A model generated the notes under the pieces. The model was not told where the DNA came from, did no database searches, and saw only the letters and a program-made list of their open reading frames with translations. This document shows positions 8,497 to 16,684 of a DNA stretch of 64,000 nucleotides, one piece after another (within the stretch, counting starts at the first letter, position 1; each line of letters begins with the position of its first letter). Position numbers and translations under genes: made by a program. This DNA is from Bacteroidaceae bacterium (GTDB lineage Bacteria; Bacteroidota; Bacteroidia; Bacteroidales; Bacteroidaceae): contig JAFXQT010000050.1 of NCBI GenBank assembly GCA_017526905.1, positions 48,142 through 112,141 of the forward strand, read 5' to 3'.

Positions 8497-9540
8497 ATGG
8501 AATTCAAAGCGCAACAGATTGCAGAACTGATCGGGGGCACCGTCGATGGCGATGCCCAGGCTTCGGTTCACACCTTTGCCAAGATAGAGGAGGGCGTGGA
8601 AGGCGCGCTCAGCTTCTTCTACGACGCCAAGTTCGAGCCCTACGTATATACCACTCGCTCCAGCATCATTCTGGTGCCACGCACCTTCCAACCCGCCCAG
8701 CCCGTGGCTGCCACACTGATCCGTGTGGACGACCCGCGCGAGGCCCTGGGGCGCCTGCTGATGTTCTACGAAAGCATGAAACCCAAGCCCACGGGCATCT
8801 CACCGCAAGCCTACGTGGCCCCAACGGCCAAGGTGGGCAAGGACGTGTATCTGGCACCGTTCAGCGTGGTGGAGGACGGCGCCGAGGTGGGCGACGGCAC
8901 ACAGCTGTACCCACATGCCATCGTGGGTGCCGGTGCGAAGGTGGGCAAGGACTGCATCCTCTATGCCAACAGCACCGTGTATCACGACTGTCGCGTGGGC
9001 GACCGTTGCATCCTGCATTCGGGCAGCGTGATCGGCGCCGACGGCTTCGGCTTTGCACCAACCGCCGAAGGCTATGAGAAGATACCGCAAATCGGCATCG
9101 CACTCCTGGAGGACGACGTAGAGATTGGGGCCAACGCCTGCGTGGACAGGGCCACCATGGGAGCCACCATCATCAGGAAAGGCGTGAAGATTGACAATCT
9201 GGTGCAGATTGGCCACAACGTGGAGGTGAAGAGCCACACCGTGCTCTGTGCCCAAGTGGGTATTGCAGGCAGCACGACCGTGGGCGAATGGTGTACGCTG
9301 ACCGGACAGGTAGGCGTGGCCGGACATATCCAAGTGGCCGACCATACCACGGCTGGCGCACAGGCCGGCATCGCCGGCAGCGTCAGGAAGCCCGGACAGA
9401 CCATCATCGGTTCGCCGGCCTACGACGCCAAGGCTTGGAGCCGCGCCACCGCCGTATTTAAGATGGGCCCCAGCCTGATGGCCGAACTGCGCGACCTGAA
9501 AAAGGAAGTGGCAGCGATGAGAATGACGAATGACGAATGA
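8497..9540 (+). CDS. lpxD: UDP-3-O-(3-hydroxyacyl)glucosamine N-acyltransferase
   Basis: A 347-residue hexapeptide-repeat (left-handed beta-helix) acyltransferase that adds the second 3-hydroxyacyl chain in lipid A synthesis. The N-terminal uridine-binding domain is followed by many [IV]GxxxxI repeats; the catalytic histidine is in the VQIGHNVEV segment, and a KxGPSLMAELRDLKKEV helix ends the protein. It is followed by lpxC and lpxA, the usual Bacteroidetes order. The last residues (MRMTNDE) and the stop codon come from a tandem ATGACGA array that starts inside the gene at 9523, so the native C-terminus has been replaced or extended by repeat DNA. Confidence 0.96.
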   Translation: MEFKAQQIAELIGGTVDGDAQASVHTFAKIEEGVEGALSFFYDAKFEPYVYTTRSSIILVPRTFQPAQPVAATLIRVDDPREALGRLLMFYESMKPKPTGISPQAYVAPTAKVGKDVYLAPFSVVEDGAEVGDGTQLYPHAIVGAGAKVGKDCILYANSTVYHDCRVGDRCILHSGSVIGADGFGFAPTAEGYEKIPQIGIALLEDDVEIGANACVDRATMGATIIRKGVKIDNLVQIGHNVEVKSHTVLCAQVGIAGSTTVGEWCTLTGQVGVAGHIQVADHTTAGAQAGIAGSVRKPGQTIIGSPAYDAKAWSRATAVFKMGPSLMAELRDLKKEVAAMRMTNDE

Positions 9541-9578
9541 CTAATGACGAATGATGAATGACGAATGACGAATGATGA
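9523..9578 (+). repeat. Heptanucleotide array, ATGACGA family (8 units)
   Basis: Eight tandem 7-base units, mostly ATGACGA with ATGACTA and ATGATGA variants. The array overlaps the last codons of lpxD and provides its TGA stop at 9538-9540. On the opposite strand the unit reads TCGTCAT, the same family seen inside hemW and in the 60211-61341 gene. Confidence 0.95.
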
Positions 9579-9599
9579 ATGGGGCAATGAGTGTGCATC

Positions 9600-9664
9600 G
9601 CGGTTTTCCCGCGATGACCCATAAAGCGGTTCCCCCGCAATGACCCACAAAACGGTCCCCCGCA
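9600..9664 (+). repeat. 26-base tandem repeat before lpxC (2.5 copies)
   Basis: Two adjacent 26-base units (9600-9625 and 9626-9651) each read GCGGTTYYCCCGC then RATGACCCAYAAA; a third partial unit follows. Each unit holds a short GCGG/CCGC hairpin with a pyrimidine loop, similar to the larger hairpins at 47506 and 54713. The repeats lie immediately upstream of the lpxC start and create a false in-frame N-terminal extension from 9640. Confidence 0.85.
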
Positions 9665-9690
9665 CCCCCTTCAGTTCAGAAACAGTATAT

Positions 9691-10602
9691 ATGGCAAAAC
9701 AAAATACACTTGGGGCGCCGTTCACGCTACAAGGGAAAGGCTTGCATACAGGCCTGAAGCTGACCGTGACGTTCTGCCCCGCACCCGAAAACCACGGCTA
9801 CAAGATTCAGCGCATCGACCTGCCCGGACAGCCTATCATCGATGCCGTAGCAGAGAACGTAATCGACACACAACGCGGCACCGTGCTGGGCCAGGGCGAA
9901 GCACGCTGCTCGACCGTAGAACACGCTATGGCCGCCCTCTTTGCCTTAGGCGTGGACAACTGCCTGATTCAGGTGGACGGTCCCGAAGTGCCCATCCTGG
10001 ACGGTTCTGCCGAGATCTATGTGGAGCACATCCGCAAAGTAGGCATCATGTCACAGAAGGCAAACCGTGACTACTACCCCATCACGCACAAGATTGAAGT
10101 GCGCGATGAGAAGACAGGTTCTGTCATGACCATCCTGCCCGACGACCAGTTCAGCATCACGGCCATGATTGCCTTCAACTCGAAGGTGCTGAACAACCAG
10201 TTCTCGACGCTGGAATCGCTGGACGACTTTGAACGCGAGATAGCTCCCGCACGCACCTTCTGCTTCGTGCGCGAGGTGGAAATGATGCTGGCCGCAGGCC
10301 TGATCCGCGGCGGCGACCTGGACAATGCCATTGTCATCTACGAGACGCCCAAGAGCCAGGAAGAACTGGACCAGCTGGCCGACCGCATCGGCGCACCACA
10401 CCACGACGCCACCGAACTGGGCTTTCTGCAGACCAAGCCACTGATGTGGGACAACGAGCCTGCACGCCACAAGCTGCTGGACATCATCGGCGACATGGCC
10501 CTGGTGGGCCACCGCATCAAAGGGCGCATCATCGCCACTCGTCCCGGACATACTATAAATAATAAGTTCGCGCGCGCATTGCGCAAAGAGATATTCTCAT
10601 GA
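9691..10602 (+). CDS. lpxC: UDP-3-O-acyl-N-acetylglucosamine deacetylase, without the fused FabZ domain
   Basis: A 303-residue LpxC, the zinc-dependent committed step of lipid A synthesis. With the start at 9691 (MAKQNTLGAPFTLQGKGLHTG) the zinc ligands are H78 (STVEHAMA), H260 and D264 (RHKLLDIIGD). An in-frame ATG at 9640 is rejected because the added 17 residues come from the 26-base repeat. In Bacteroides, Porphyromonas and Prevotella LpxC is normally fused to the dehydratase FabZ (about 460 residues). Here the protein ends after FARALRKEIFS and the lpxA start overlaps its stop by ATGA, so the FabZ half is absent from this locus. Confidence 0.96.
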   Translation: MAKQNTLGAPFTLQGKGLHTGLKLTVTFCPAPENHGYKIQRIDLPGQPIIDAVAENVIDTQRGTVLGQGEARCSTVEHAMAALFALGVDNCLIQVDGPEVPILDGSAEIYVEHIRKVGIMSQKANRDYYPITHKIEVRDEKTGSVMTILPDDQFSITAMIAFNSKVLNNQFSTLESLDDFEREIAPARTFCFVREVEMMLAAGLIRGGDLDNAIVIYETPKSQEELDQLADRIGAPHHDATELGFLQTKPLMWDNEPARHKLLDIIGDMALVGHRIKGRIIATRPGHTINNKFARALRKEIFS

Positions 10603-11378
10603 GCAAGATCAGTCCCTTAGCTTACATCGATCCCGCCGCCAAGATCGGCGAGAACGTAGAGATCGGCCCCTTCTGCTACATCGACAAGAATGTGGAGATT
10701 GGCGACAACAACGTGCTGATGAACAGCGTCACCATCCTGTATGGAGCCCGCATCGGCCAAGGCAACATCTTCTTCCCCGGGGCCGTCATCAGCGCCATAC
10801 CGCAGGACCTGAAGTTCCGAGGCGAGGAGACGCTGGCCATCATCGGCGACAACAACAAGATCCGCGAGAACGTGACCATCAACCGCGGCACAGCGGCCAA
10901 GGGGCAGACTGTGGTTGGCTCCGGCTGCCTGCTGATGGAGGGCTGCCACGTGGCACACGATGCCATTGTGGGCAACGATGTCATCATCGGCAACAGCACC
11001 AAGCTGGCCGGCGAGATTATCATCGACGACCACGCCATACTCAGCGCCGGCGTGCTGCTGCACCAGTTCTGCCGCATCGGCAGCTACACCATGGTGGGCG
11101 GTGGCACCCGCTCCAGCCAAAACGTGGTGCCCTACTCCATCTGTGCCCGCGACCCGGCCGCCTATTGCGGTCTGAACATCGTGGGGCTGCGCCGCCGCGG
11201 CTTCGAGCGCGAGGTCATCAACACCATCCACGAAGCCTACCGACTGATCTTCAACGCCGGCCTGGGCCTCCAGGAAGCCATCGACACCATCAAGGCCGAA
11301 CTGCCTGAAACGCCCGAAATCAAGTATATCCTCGAATTCATCGAATACTCAAAGAAACGCGGTTTCTGCAAGACTTGA
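10599..11378 (+). CDS. lpxA: Acyl-ACP:UDP-N-acetylglucosamine O-acyltransferase
   Basis: A 259-residue left-handed beta-helix acyltransferase catalysing the first step of lipid A synthesis. Hexapeptide repeats run from PAAKIGENVEIG onwards; the catalytic histidine is in EGCHVAHDAIVGND, and the family signature FLHQFCRIG-like segment reads LLHQFCRIGSYTMVGGG. The C-terminal helical domain (LRRRGFEREVINTIHEAYRLIF) is intact. It overlaps lpxC by four bases. Confidence 0.97.
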   Translation: MSKISPLAYIDPAAKIGENVEIGPFCYIDKNVEIGDNNVLMNSVTILYGARIGQGNIFFPGAVISAIPQDLKFRGEETLAIIGDNNKIRENVTINRGTAAKGQTVVGSGCLLMEGCHVAHDAIVGNDVIIGNSTKLAGEIIIDDHAILSAGVLLHQFCRIGSYTMVGGGTRSSQNVVPYSICARDPAAYCGLNIVGLRRRGFEREVINTIHEAYRLIFNAGLGLQEAIDTIKAELPETPEIKYILEFIEYSKKRGFCKT

Positions 11379-11425
11379 AGATTGGAGATCGGACGATTGA
11401 AGAAAACCGCTTAAGCACCCCCCAC

Positions 11426-11974
11426 ATGGTACTCACCCTGACCATAGCCAGCAAAGAAGTGGAGGACTTTGTCCTCAAGATAAAGATAGATGCCGACGCC
11501 ACCTTCGCCGACCTGCAAGAAGTGATCCGCGAAGGTTGCGGCTGGAGCCATGCCTTGCCTGCCGCTTTCTACGTGTGCGACGAGCGCTGGCATCCCGAAC
11601 ATTACATCCCCGAAGAGGGCGACTACGAGCACGATGCCATGAACGAAGTGGAACTGGGCAGCCTGCTGGAGGACGAAGGACAGCGACTGCTGTACCAGTT
11701 TGACCAGGAAAACAACCGCCACCTGCTCATGGAAGTGACACGTGTGATTTTCGGCGACAGTCTGGACGAGCCGCACCACCGGCTGTATGGCGCCGCTCCG
11801 GAACTGATACTGGAGCCCGAAGAGCCCGCGCCCACCAACGCCGACCTGATTGCGGCCCTCAATGCCGCGGCCTTAGGCGAGCTGGACGAGGATGAGGAAG
11901 AGGAGCGAGACGACTTTGAAGGCTTCGACCCCGAGGAATTTGACAGCGAAGGCTACGAGATCAGCGAAGGCTGA
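11426..11974 (+). CDS. Acidic protein resembling the pRiA4b ORF-3 / TnpR-like family
   Basis: About 182 residues, soluble and very acidic at the C-terminus (ELDEDEEEERDDFEGFDPEEFDSEG). The N-terminal half (ADATFADLQEVIREGCGWSHALPAAFYVCDERW) resembles the fold of the plasmid pRiA4b ORF-3-like family, whose members lie beside housekeeping genes in many Bacteroidetes. A TTG start at 11375 would overlap lpxA but adds an unconvincing leader; ATG 11426 is preferred. It lies between lpxA and miaA on the same strand. Its function is unknown. Confidence 0.75.
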   Translation: MVLTLTIASKEVEDFVLKIKIDADATFADLQEVIREGCGWSHALPAAFYVCDERWHPEHYIPEEGDYEHDAMNEVELGSLLEDEGQRLLYQFDQENNRHLLMEVTRVIFGDSLDEPHHRLYGAAPELILEPEEPAPTNADLIAALNAAALGELDEDEEEERDDFEGFDPEEFDSEGYEISEG

Positions 11975-12010
11975 GAACGATGCCGGAATGGGCTTTGAAG
12001 GAACGCTGAG

Positions 12011-12940
12011 ATGAAAACCCTCGTCACACTGGTTGGCCCCACGGGTGTTGGCAAGACCGAGGTAGCCTTGACACTGGCCCGGCAACTGGGCTCGCCCATC
12101 ATCAATGCAGACAGCCGGCAGATGTTTGCCGACCTTCGCATAGGCACTGCTGCGCCCACTGCCACACAGCTGGCAGAGGTGCAGCATTATTTTGTAGGCA
12201 CCCTGGGCATTCGCGACTACTACTCGGCCGCCCGCTTTGAAACAGAGGTGCTCAAACTGACCGAACAGCTGTTCCGCACACACGACACGCTGCTGCTGAG
12301 CGGCGGCTCGATGATGTATGTGGATGCCGTGTGCAACGGCATCGACGACATACCCACCGTGACCGACGAAACACGCGCCCTGCTGAGGCAGCGGTGGCAG
12401 ACAGAAGGCATAGAACGCCTCAAGGCCGAACTGCGGCTGCTGGATCCCGACTACTATGCCATCGTGGATCTGAAAAACCCAAAGCGCATCGTACACGCCT
12501 TGGAAATATACTACCAAAGCGGACGCCCCTACTCCACCTTCCGCACGGCCACCCGCAAACAGCGCCCTTTCAGGATCCTGAAGCTGGGGTTGCAACGCGA
12601 ACGTGCAGAACTCTTTGAACGCATCAACCGCCGTGTGGACCAGATGCTGGCCGACGGCCTGCTGGAAGAAGTGCGCGCCATGCTGCCATACCGGGACGAG
12701 AACGCACTGAACACCGTGGGCTACAAAGAGATGTTCCAAGTGCTGGACGGCACATGGACGCTGGATTTTGCCACCGAACGGATGAAAAAGAACACACGCG
12801 TGTATGCCAAGAAACAAATGACTTGGTTCCGCCGCGACAACGAGATACACTGGTTCCACCCAGACGACACCGAGGCCATGATGCGCCTCATCGCACCTTC
12901 AGACACAAAAACTTCCCATTTTGTTTTGCCCAGCACGTAG
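12011..12940 (+). CDS. miaA: tRNA dimethylallyltransferase
   Basis: A 309-residue enzyme that adds dimethylallyl to A37 of tRNAs reading UNN codons. It shows the P-loop GPTGVGKTE at the N-terminus, then [26 protein letters not shown], the [10 protein letters not shown] segment, and the terminal NTVGYKE and KKQMTWFRR motifs. Length and gene position (after lpxA) are usual for Bacteroidetes. Confidence 0.97.
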   Translation: MKTLVTLVGPTGVGKTEVALTLARQLGSPIINADSRQMFADLRIGTAAPTATQLAEVQHYFVGTLGIRDYYSAARFETEVLKLTEQLFRTHDTLLLSGGSMMYVDAVCNGIDDIPTVTDETRALLRQRWQTEGIERLKAELRLLDPDYYAIVDLKNPKRIVHALEIYYQSGRPYSTFRTATRKQRPFRILKLGLQRERAELFERINRRVDQMLADGLLEEVRAMLPYRDENALNTVGYKEMFQVLDGTWTLDFATERMKKNTRVYAKKQMTWFRRDNEIHWFHPDDTEAMMRLIAPSDTKTSHFVLPST

Positions 12941-12955
12941 TTTATACTATCTTTG
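12925..12955 (+). promoter_or_regulatory. Bacteroidetes-type promoter for the PBP1A gene
   Basis: TTTG at 12925-12928 and TATCTTTG at 12948-12955 are separated by 19 bases, matching the -33 TTTG / -7 TAnnTTTG arrangement of the Bacteroidetes primary sigma factor. The element lies inside the end of miaA and 27 bases before the ATG at 12983. Confidence 0.75.
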
Positions 12956-12982
12956 CGGGCGCAAACAACTGACAACTCCCCT

Positions 12983-15520
12983 ATGGAAACCTCACATACC
13001 TACCCACAGCCCGAGCGGCCGGATGCGAAACGGAAGCCATCCGTGTGGCAACGCTTCGGGCGGCTGATACGCCACTTCTATGGCGGCCCATGGTACAAGC
13101 GCATTATCGTTTGGCTGATCACCTTCGTGGTGTGCTTCATCCTGCTGCTGGGTGCCGTCGATTGCAATTTCCTCTATCTCTTCGGCAAGTCGCCGGGGTT
13201 TGCCGACATCAAGAACCCCACGACCCACGAAGCCAGTGAGATCTACAGCGCCGACAGCGTACTCATCGGCCGCTTCTTCAACGAGAACCGCACACCGGTG
13301 ACCTACGAGGAGATAAGCGACCGCATTGTGCGCACGCTGATTGCCACGGAGGACGAGCGCTTCTACCACCACAGGGGCATCGACTTCAAAGGGCTCTTTG
13401 CCGCCGGCAAGGACATCCTGCGCGGCCATGCACGCGGCGCCAGCACCATCACCCAACAGCTGGCCAAAAACCTGTTCCGCGTGCGCACCCAATACAGCAC
13501 GGGCTTGTGCGGCCACATACCCGGCGTGAAACTGCTGGTGATGAAGGCCAAGGAATGGATCGTGGCCCTGAAACTGGAAATGGTCTATTCGAAAGAAGAA
13601 ATCCTGACCATGTACTTCAACACGGTGGATTTCGGCTCCAACTCGTTCGGCATCAAAACCGCCGCACGCACTTACTTTGGCACCACACCGGACAAACTGA
13701 CCTACGAGCAGGCTGCCACCCTGGTGGGACTGCTCAAGGCAACCAGCGCCTACAACCCACGCCTAAACCCCGACAACTCCACCCAACGGCGCAACGTGGT
13801 GCTGCAGAACCTGTACGAACACGGCGGGCTCATCATAAACGGGATGCATGCCACACCGGCCCAGTTGGACTCGCTGAAGGCGCTGCCCGTGGTGTGTGTG
13901 GAACGGGTAGAGGAAAGCAGCTATGACGGCGAAGCACCCTATTTCCGCAGCACGCTTCAGGACTACATCGACATGCTGTGCGACCGAGGGCTCATCAGCG
14001 GAGCCGACAGCAACAACCACTTGGACCTCTATGCCGACGGGCTGAAGATATACACCACCATCGACACACGCATGCAGAAATACGCCGAAGAAGCAGCTCT
14101 GGAGCAGATGAAGATTATCCAGCAACGCTTCGACCAGCACTGGCGTGGCCAGAACCCGTGGCAAGACGAGCACCACCACGAGATTCCGAACTTCATCGAG
14201 GACCTGGCCAAGAAAACATCCTACTACAAGTTGCTGGCCAAACGCTTTGGCGAACAGACCGACAGCATAGACTCGTGCATGAACGTGCCACATTTGGTGC
14301 GTGTGTTCACCTACGACGGTCCGGAGGAACGTATCATGAGCACCATGGACAGCATCCGCTACATGGTCAGTTTCATGCACTGTGGCTTTGTGGCCATCGA
14401 ACCCGACACACGCCACGTCAAGGCCTGGGTGGGCGACATCGACTTTGATGCCTGGAAATATGACAAGGTCACCGCCATGCGTCAGCCAGGCTCCACCTTC
14501 AAGCTCTTCGTCTATACCGAAGCCATGAACCAGGGCCTGACACCTTGCGACCGCCGCAAGGACGAGTGGAAAGCCTACCCCGACACCATCAACGGCGAGC
14601 CTACGCAATGGATACCGAGCAACGCCAACGGCCGCTTCAGCGGAGCCAACCTGCCGCTGAAGAGCGCTTTTGCACAAAGCATCAACTCGGTGGCCGTGAA
14701 ACTGGGCTACGAGGTGGGCATCCCGAACGTGGCACGCACGGCCCACGCCATGGGCATCGAGTCGCCACTGCATGAGACCCCATCGCTCAGCCTGGGCAGC
14801 AGCGACGTGAACTTGCTGGAGCTGGTCAATGCCTACGGCACGGTGGTGGCCGACGGAAAGTACAATATGCCTATCATGGTGACGCGCATCCTGGACGGCG
14901 ACGGCAATATCATCTACGATGCCAAGCTGCAGGAAGAACAAGCCATTCCTTACCGCTCGGCCTTCCTGATGCAGAAGATGCTGTGCGCAGGAATGAGCGA
15001 GCGCGGCGCAACCACGGCTGCGCTATGGGAATACATACACCCTGTGGCAAACCACGCTGACTTCGGCGGCAAGACGGGAACATCAAACAACCACTCGGAT
15101 GCCTGGTTCGTTGGCGTGACGCCGCGCCTGGTGGGCGGCGCCTGGGTGGGCGGCGAGTACCGCAGCATACACTTCCGCACCGGGCAGCTGGGCCAGGGCA
15201 GCCGCACCGCACTGCCCATCTTTGGACGCTTCATGGCCAAAGTGCTGAAAGATGACCGCTTTGCAAAGTACCGCGCCAAGTTCAACAGCAAGCCAAAAGA
15301 AGAGATCGACCGCGATTGCTACGAGTGCTCGGGCTACTATGTGGCACAACGCGACTCTACCGACATAGATGACGAAGGCGAAGACGAAATGGGTGAGGAA
15401 GCAACCGGCACGGAAACCGAGGCCACGACAACTGGCAGCGAGCCCGCACCAACTCCGGCCACGGCAACGCCCCCTGCCACGCCGGCAGAGCCGACGGGCA
15501 CCCCGGCAGTACAGCCATAG
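12983..15520 (+). CDS. Class A penicillin-binding protein (PBP1A-like)
   Basis: An 845-residue bifunctional peptidoglycan synthase. A short cytoplasmic N-terminus is followed by one membrane helix (IVWLITFVVCFILLLGAV), the GT51 glycosyltransferase domain (ATEDERFYHHRGID, then GASTITQQLAKNLF), and the transpeptidase domain with the SxxK serine in RQPGSTFKLF, SIN in FAQSINSVA, and KTGTSNNHSDAWF. The last ~55 residues are an acidic then Thr/Pro/Ala-rich tail of low complexity. A TTG at 12953 would add ten residues, but it falls on the -7 element, so ATG 12983 is chosen. Confidence 0.95.
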   Translation: METSHTYPQPERPDAKRKPSVWQRFGRLIRHFYGGPWYKRIIVWLITFVVCFILLLGAVDCNFLYLFGKSPGFADIKNPTTHEASEIYSADSVLIGRFFNENRTPVTYEEISDRIVRTLIATEDERFYHHRGIDFKGLFAAGKDILRGHARGASTITQQLAKNLFRVRTQYSTGLCGHIPGVKLLVMKAKEWIVALKLEMVYSKEEILTMYFNTVDFGSNSFGIKTAARTYFGTTPDKLTYEQAATLVGLLKATSAYNPRLNPDNSTQRRNVVLQNLYEHGGLIINGMHATPAQLDSLKALPVVCVERVEESSYDGEAPYFRSTLQDYIDMLCDRGLISGADSNNHLDLYADGLKIYTTIDTRMQKYAEEAALEQMKIIQQRFDQHWRGQNPWQDEHHHEIPNFIEDLAKKTSYYKLLAKRFGEQTDSIDSCMNVPHLVRVFTYDGPEERIMSTMDSIRYMVSFMHCGFVAIEPDTRHVKAWVGDIDFDAWKYDKVTAMRQPGSTFKLFVYTEAMNQGLTPCDRRKDEWKAYPDTINGEPTQWIPSNANGRFSGANLPLKSAFAQSINSVAVKLGYEVGIPNVARTAHAMGIESPLHETPSLSLGSSDVNLLELVNAYGTVVADGKYNMPIMVTRILDGDGNIIYDAKLQEEQAIPYRSAFLMQKMLCAGMSERGATTAALWEYIHPVANHADFGGKTGTSNNHSDAWFVGVTPRLVGGAWVGGEYRSIHFRTGQLGQGSRTALPIFGRFMAKVLKDDRFAKYRAKFNSKPKEEIDRDCYECSGYYVAQRDSTDIDDEGEDEMGEEATGTETEATTTGSEPAPTPATATPPATPAEPTGTPAVQP

Positions 15521-15654
15521 GAACCGCACGACACACAGCATGTTAAACTACGTTAATTAAGCATGGCTGATAACGCACACCTCAACCTAAAGCACTACAT
15601 TTGAAAACTGAATACGTTACACATATCCACTAACAACACCTAACTTCTGACATA
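15521..15654 (+). promoter_or_regulatory. Upstream region of the GH43/GH128 pair with a -7 element
   Basis: A TACATTTG match to TAnnTTTG lies at 15596-15603, 51 bases before the ATG of the GH43-like gene. A clear -33 TTTG is missing at the expected distance. No hairpin terminator for the PBP gene is evident. Confidence 0.45.
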
Positions 15655-16638
15655 ATGAACACACGCATCCTAACCTGCATGGCGGCCTTGTTCATGGCCA
15701 CAGGCCTGCTTCAAGCTAAAAAAGACCAAGGCGCCTACCTCTTTGCCTACTTCACCGGCAACGCTCCCGAAAAGGAACAAATATGCTATGCCATCTCTGA
15801 CGATGGGTGGAACTACACACCCCTGAACGACGGCAACCCCATCATCAGTTCGAAGGACATAGCCCGCACCGGCTGTGTGCGCGACCCACATATCCTCCGC
15901 GGTGCCGACGGGCACTTCTACATGGTCGTGACTGACATGAAATCCAGTCTGGGCTGGAGCAGCAACCGCGGCATCGTGCTGATGCGCTCCAAGGACATGG
16001 TACACTGGAAGACGAGCACCGTGCATTTCCCCGAACGCTTCGCCGGCACAAACTTTGCAAACGTTACCCGCGTGTGGGCGCCACAGACCATCTATGACAA
16101 GCGCACCAAACGCTACATCGTTTATTTCTCGCTGCTCACCGACGACGGCACCATCCCCTACGACAAGGTTTATTGGTGCTATGCCAACCGCGACTTCACC
16201 GACCTTGAAGGGCAGCCCCAACTGCTGTTCGACATGCGCAACGCCAGCATCGACACCGATATCGTACAGGACGACGAAGGCCTCCTGCACATCTTCTTCA
16301 AGACAGAAGGAAGCCGACAGAAAGGCATCAAGCAGTTTATCGCAAAAGACTTCTACGACGGACGCACCTGGGAGCTGCAGCCCGGATGGTGCCAGGACAC
16401 CAACAAGGCTGTGGAAGGAGCGGGCGTGTTCCGCCTGCACGATGGCACCTGGGTGCTGATGTACGACTGCTACACCAGCGGCCACTACCAATTCTGCAAG
16501 AGCACCGACCTCAAGACCTTCAAGGCCGTGCAGGACACCAAGACCGAAGGGGCCTTCACCCCTCGCCACGGCACAGTCATGGCCATCACGGCCAAAGAGG
16601 CTGCACGGCTCAGGAAGGCTTTCCCGAACACCAAATAA
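15655..16638 (+). CDS. Exported glycoside hydrolase family 43-like protein
   Basis: A 327-residue protein with a signal peptide (MNTRILTCMAALFMATGLLQA). The five-bladed-propeller GH43 pattern is visible: an early Asp in TGCVRDPHILRGADGHFYMVVTD (general base), the SNRGIVLMRSKDMVHW blade, RVWAPQTIYD, the acid Glu in KAVEGAGVFRLHDG, and the end blade PRHGTVMAIT. It resembles the Bacteroidetes GH43 proteins annotated as arabinosidases or galactan-active enzymes; the substrate cannot be fixed from sequence alone. It is transcribed just ahead of the GH128-like gene (46-base gap), so the two probably attack the same glycan. Confidence 0.85.
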   Translation: MNTRILTCMAALFMATGLLQAKKDQGAYLFAYFTGNAPEKEQICYAISDDGWNYTPLNDGNPIISSKDIARTGCVRDPHILRGADGHFYMVVTDMKSSLGWSSNRGIVLMRSKDMVHWKTSTVHFPERFAGTNFANVTRVWAPQTIYDKRTKRYIVYFSLLTDDGTIPYDKVYWCYANRDFTDLEGQPQLLFDMRNASIDTDIVQDDEGLLHIFFKTEGSRQKGIKQFIAKDFYDGRTWELQPGWCQDTNKAVEGAGVFRLHDGTWVLMYDCYTSGHYQFCKSTDLKTFKAVQDTKTEGAFTPRHGTVMAITAKEAARLRKAFPNTK

Positions 16639-16684
16639 GCAACTGACAACACATGAACAGACACGAAGCTAACAAACGACACGA

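Noticed and set aside
9640-9690. Upstream in-frame ATG as lpxC start
   Set aside because: The extra 17 residues are translated from the 26-base repeat and are not LpxC-like; ATG 9691 gives the expected N-terminus.
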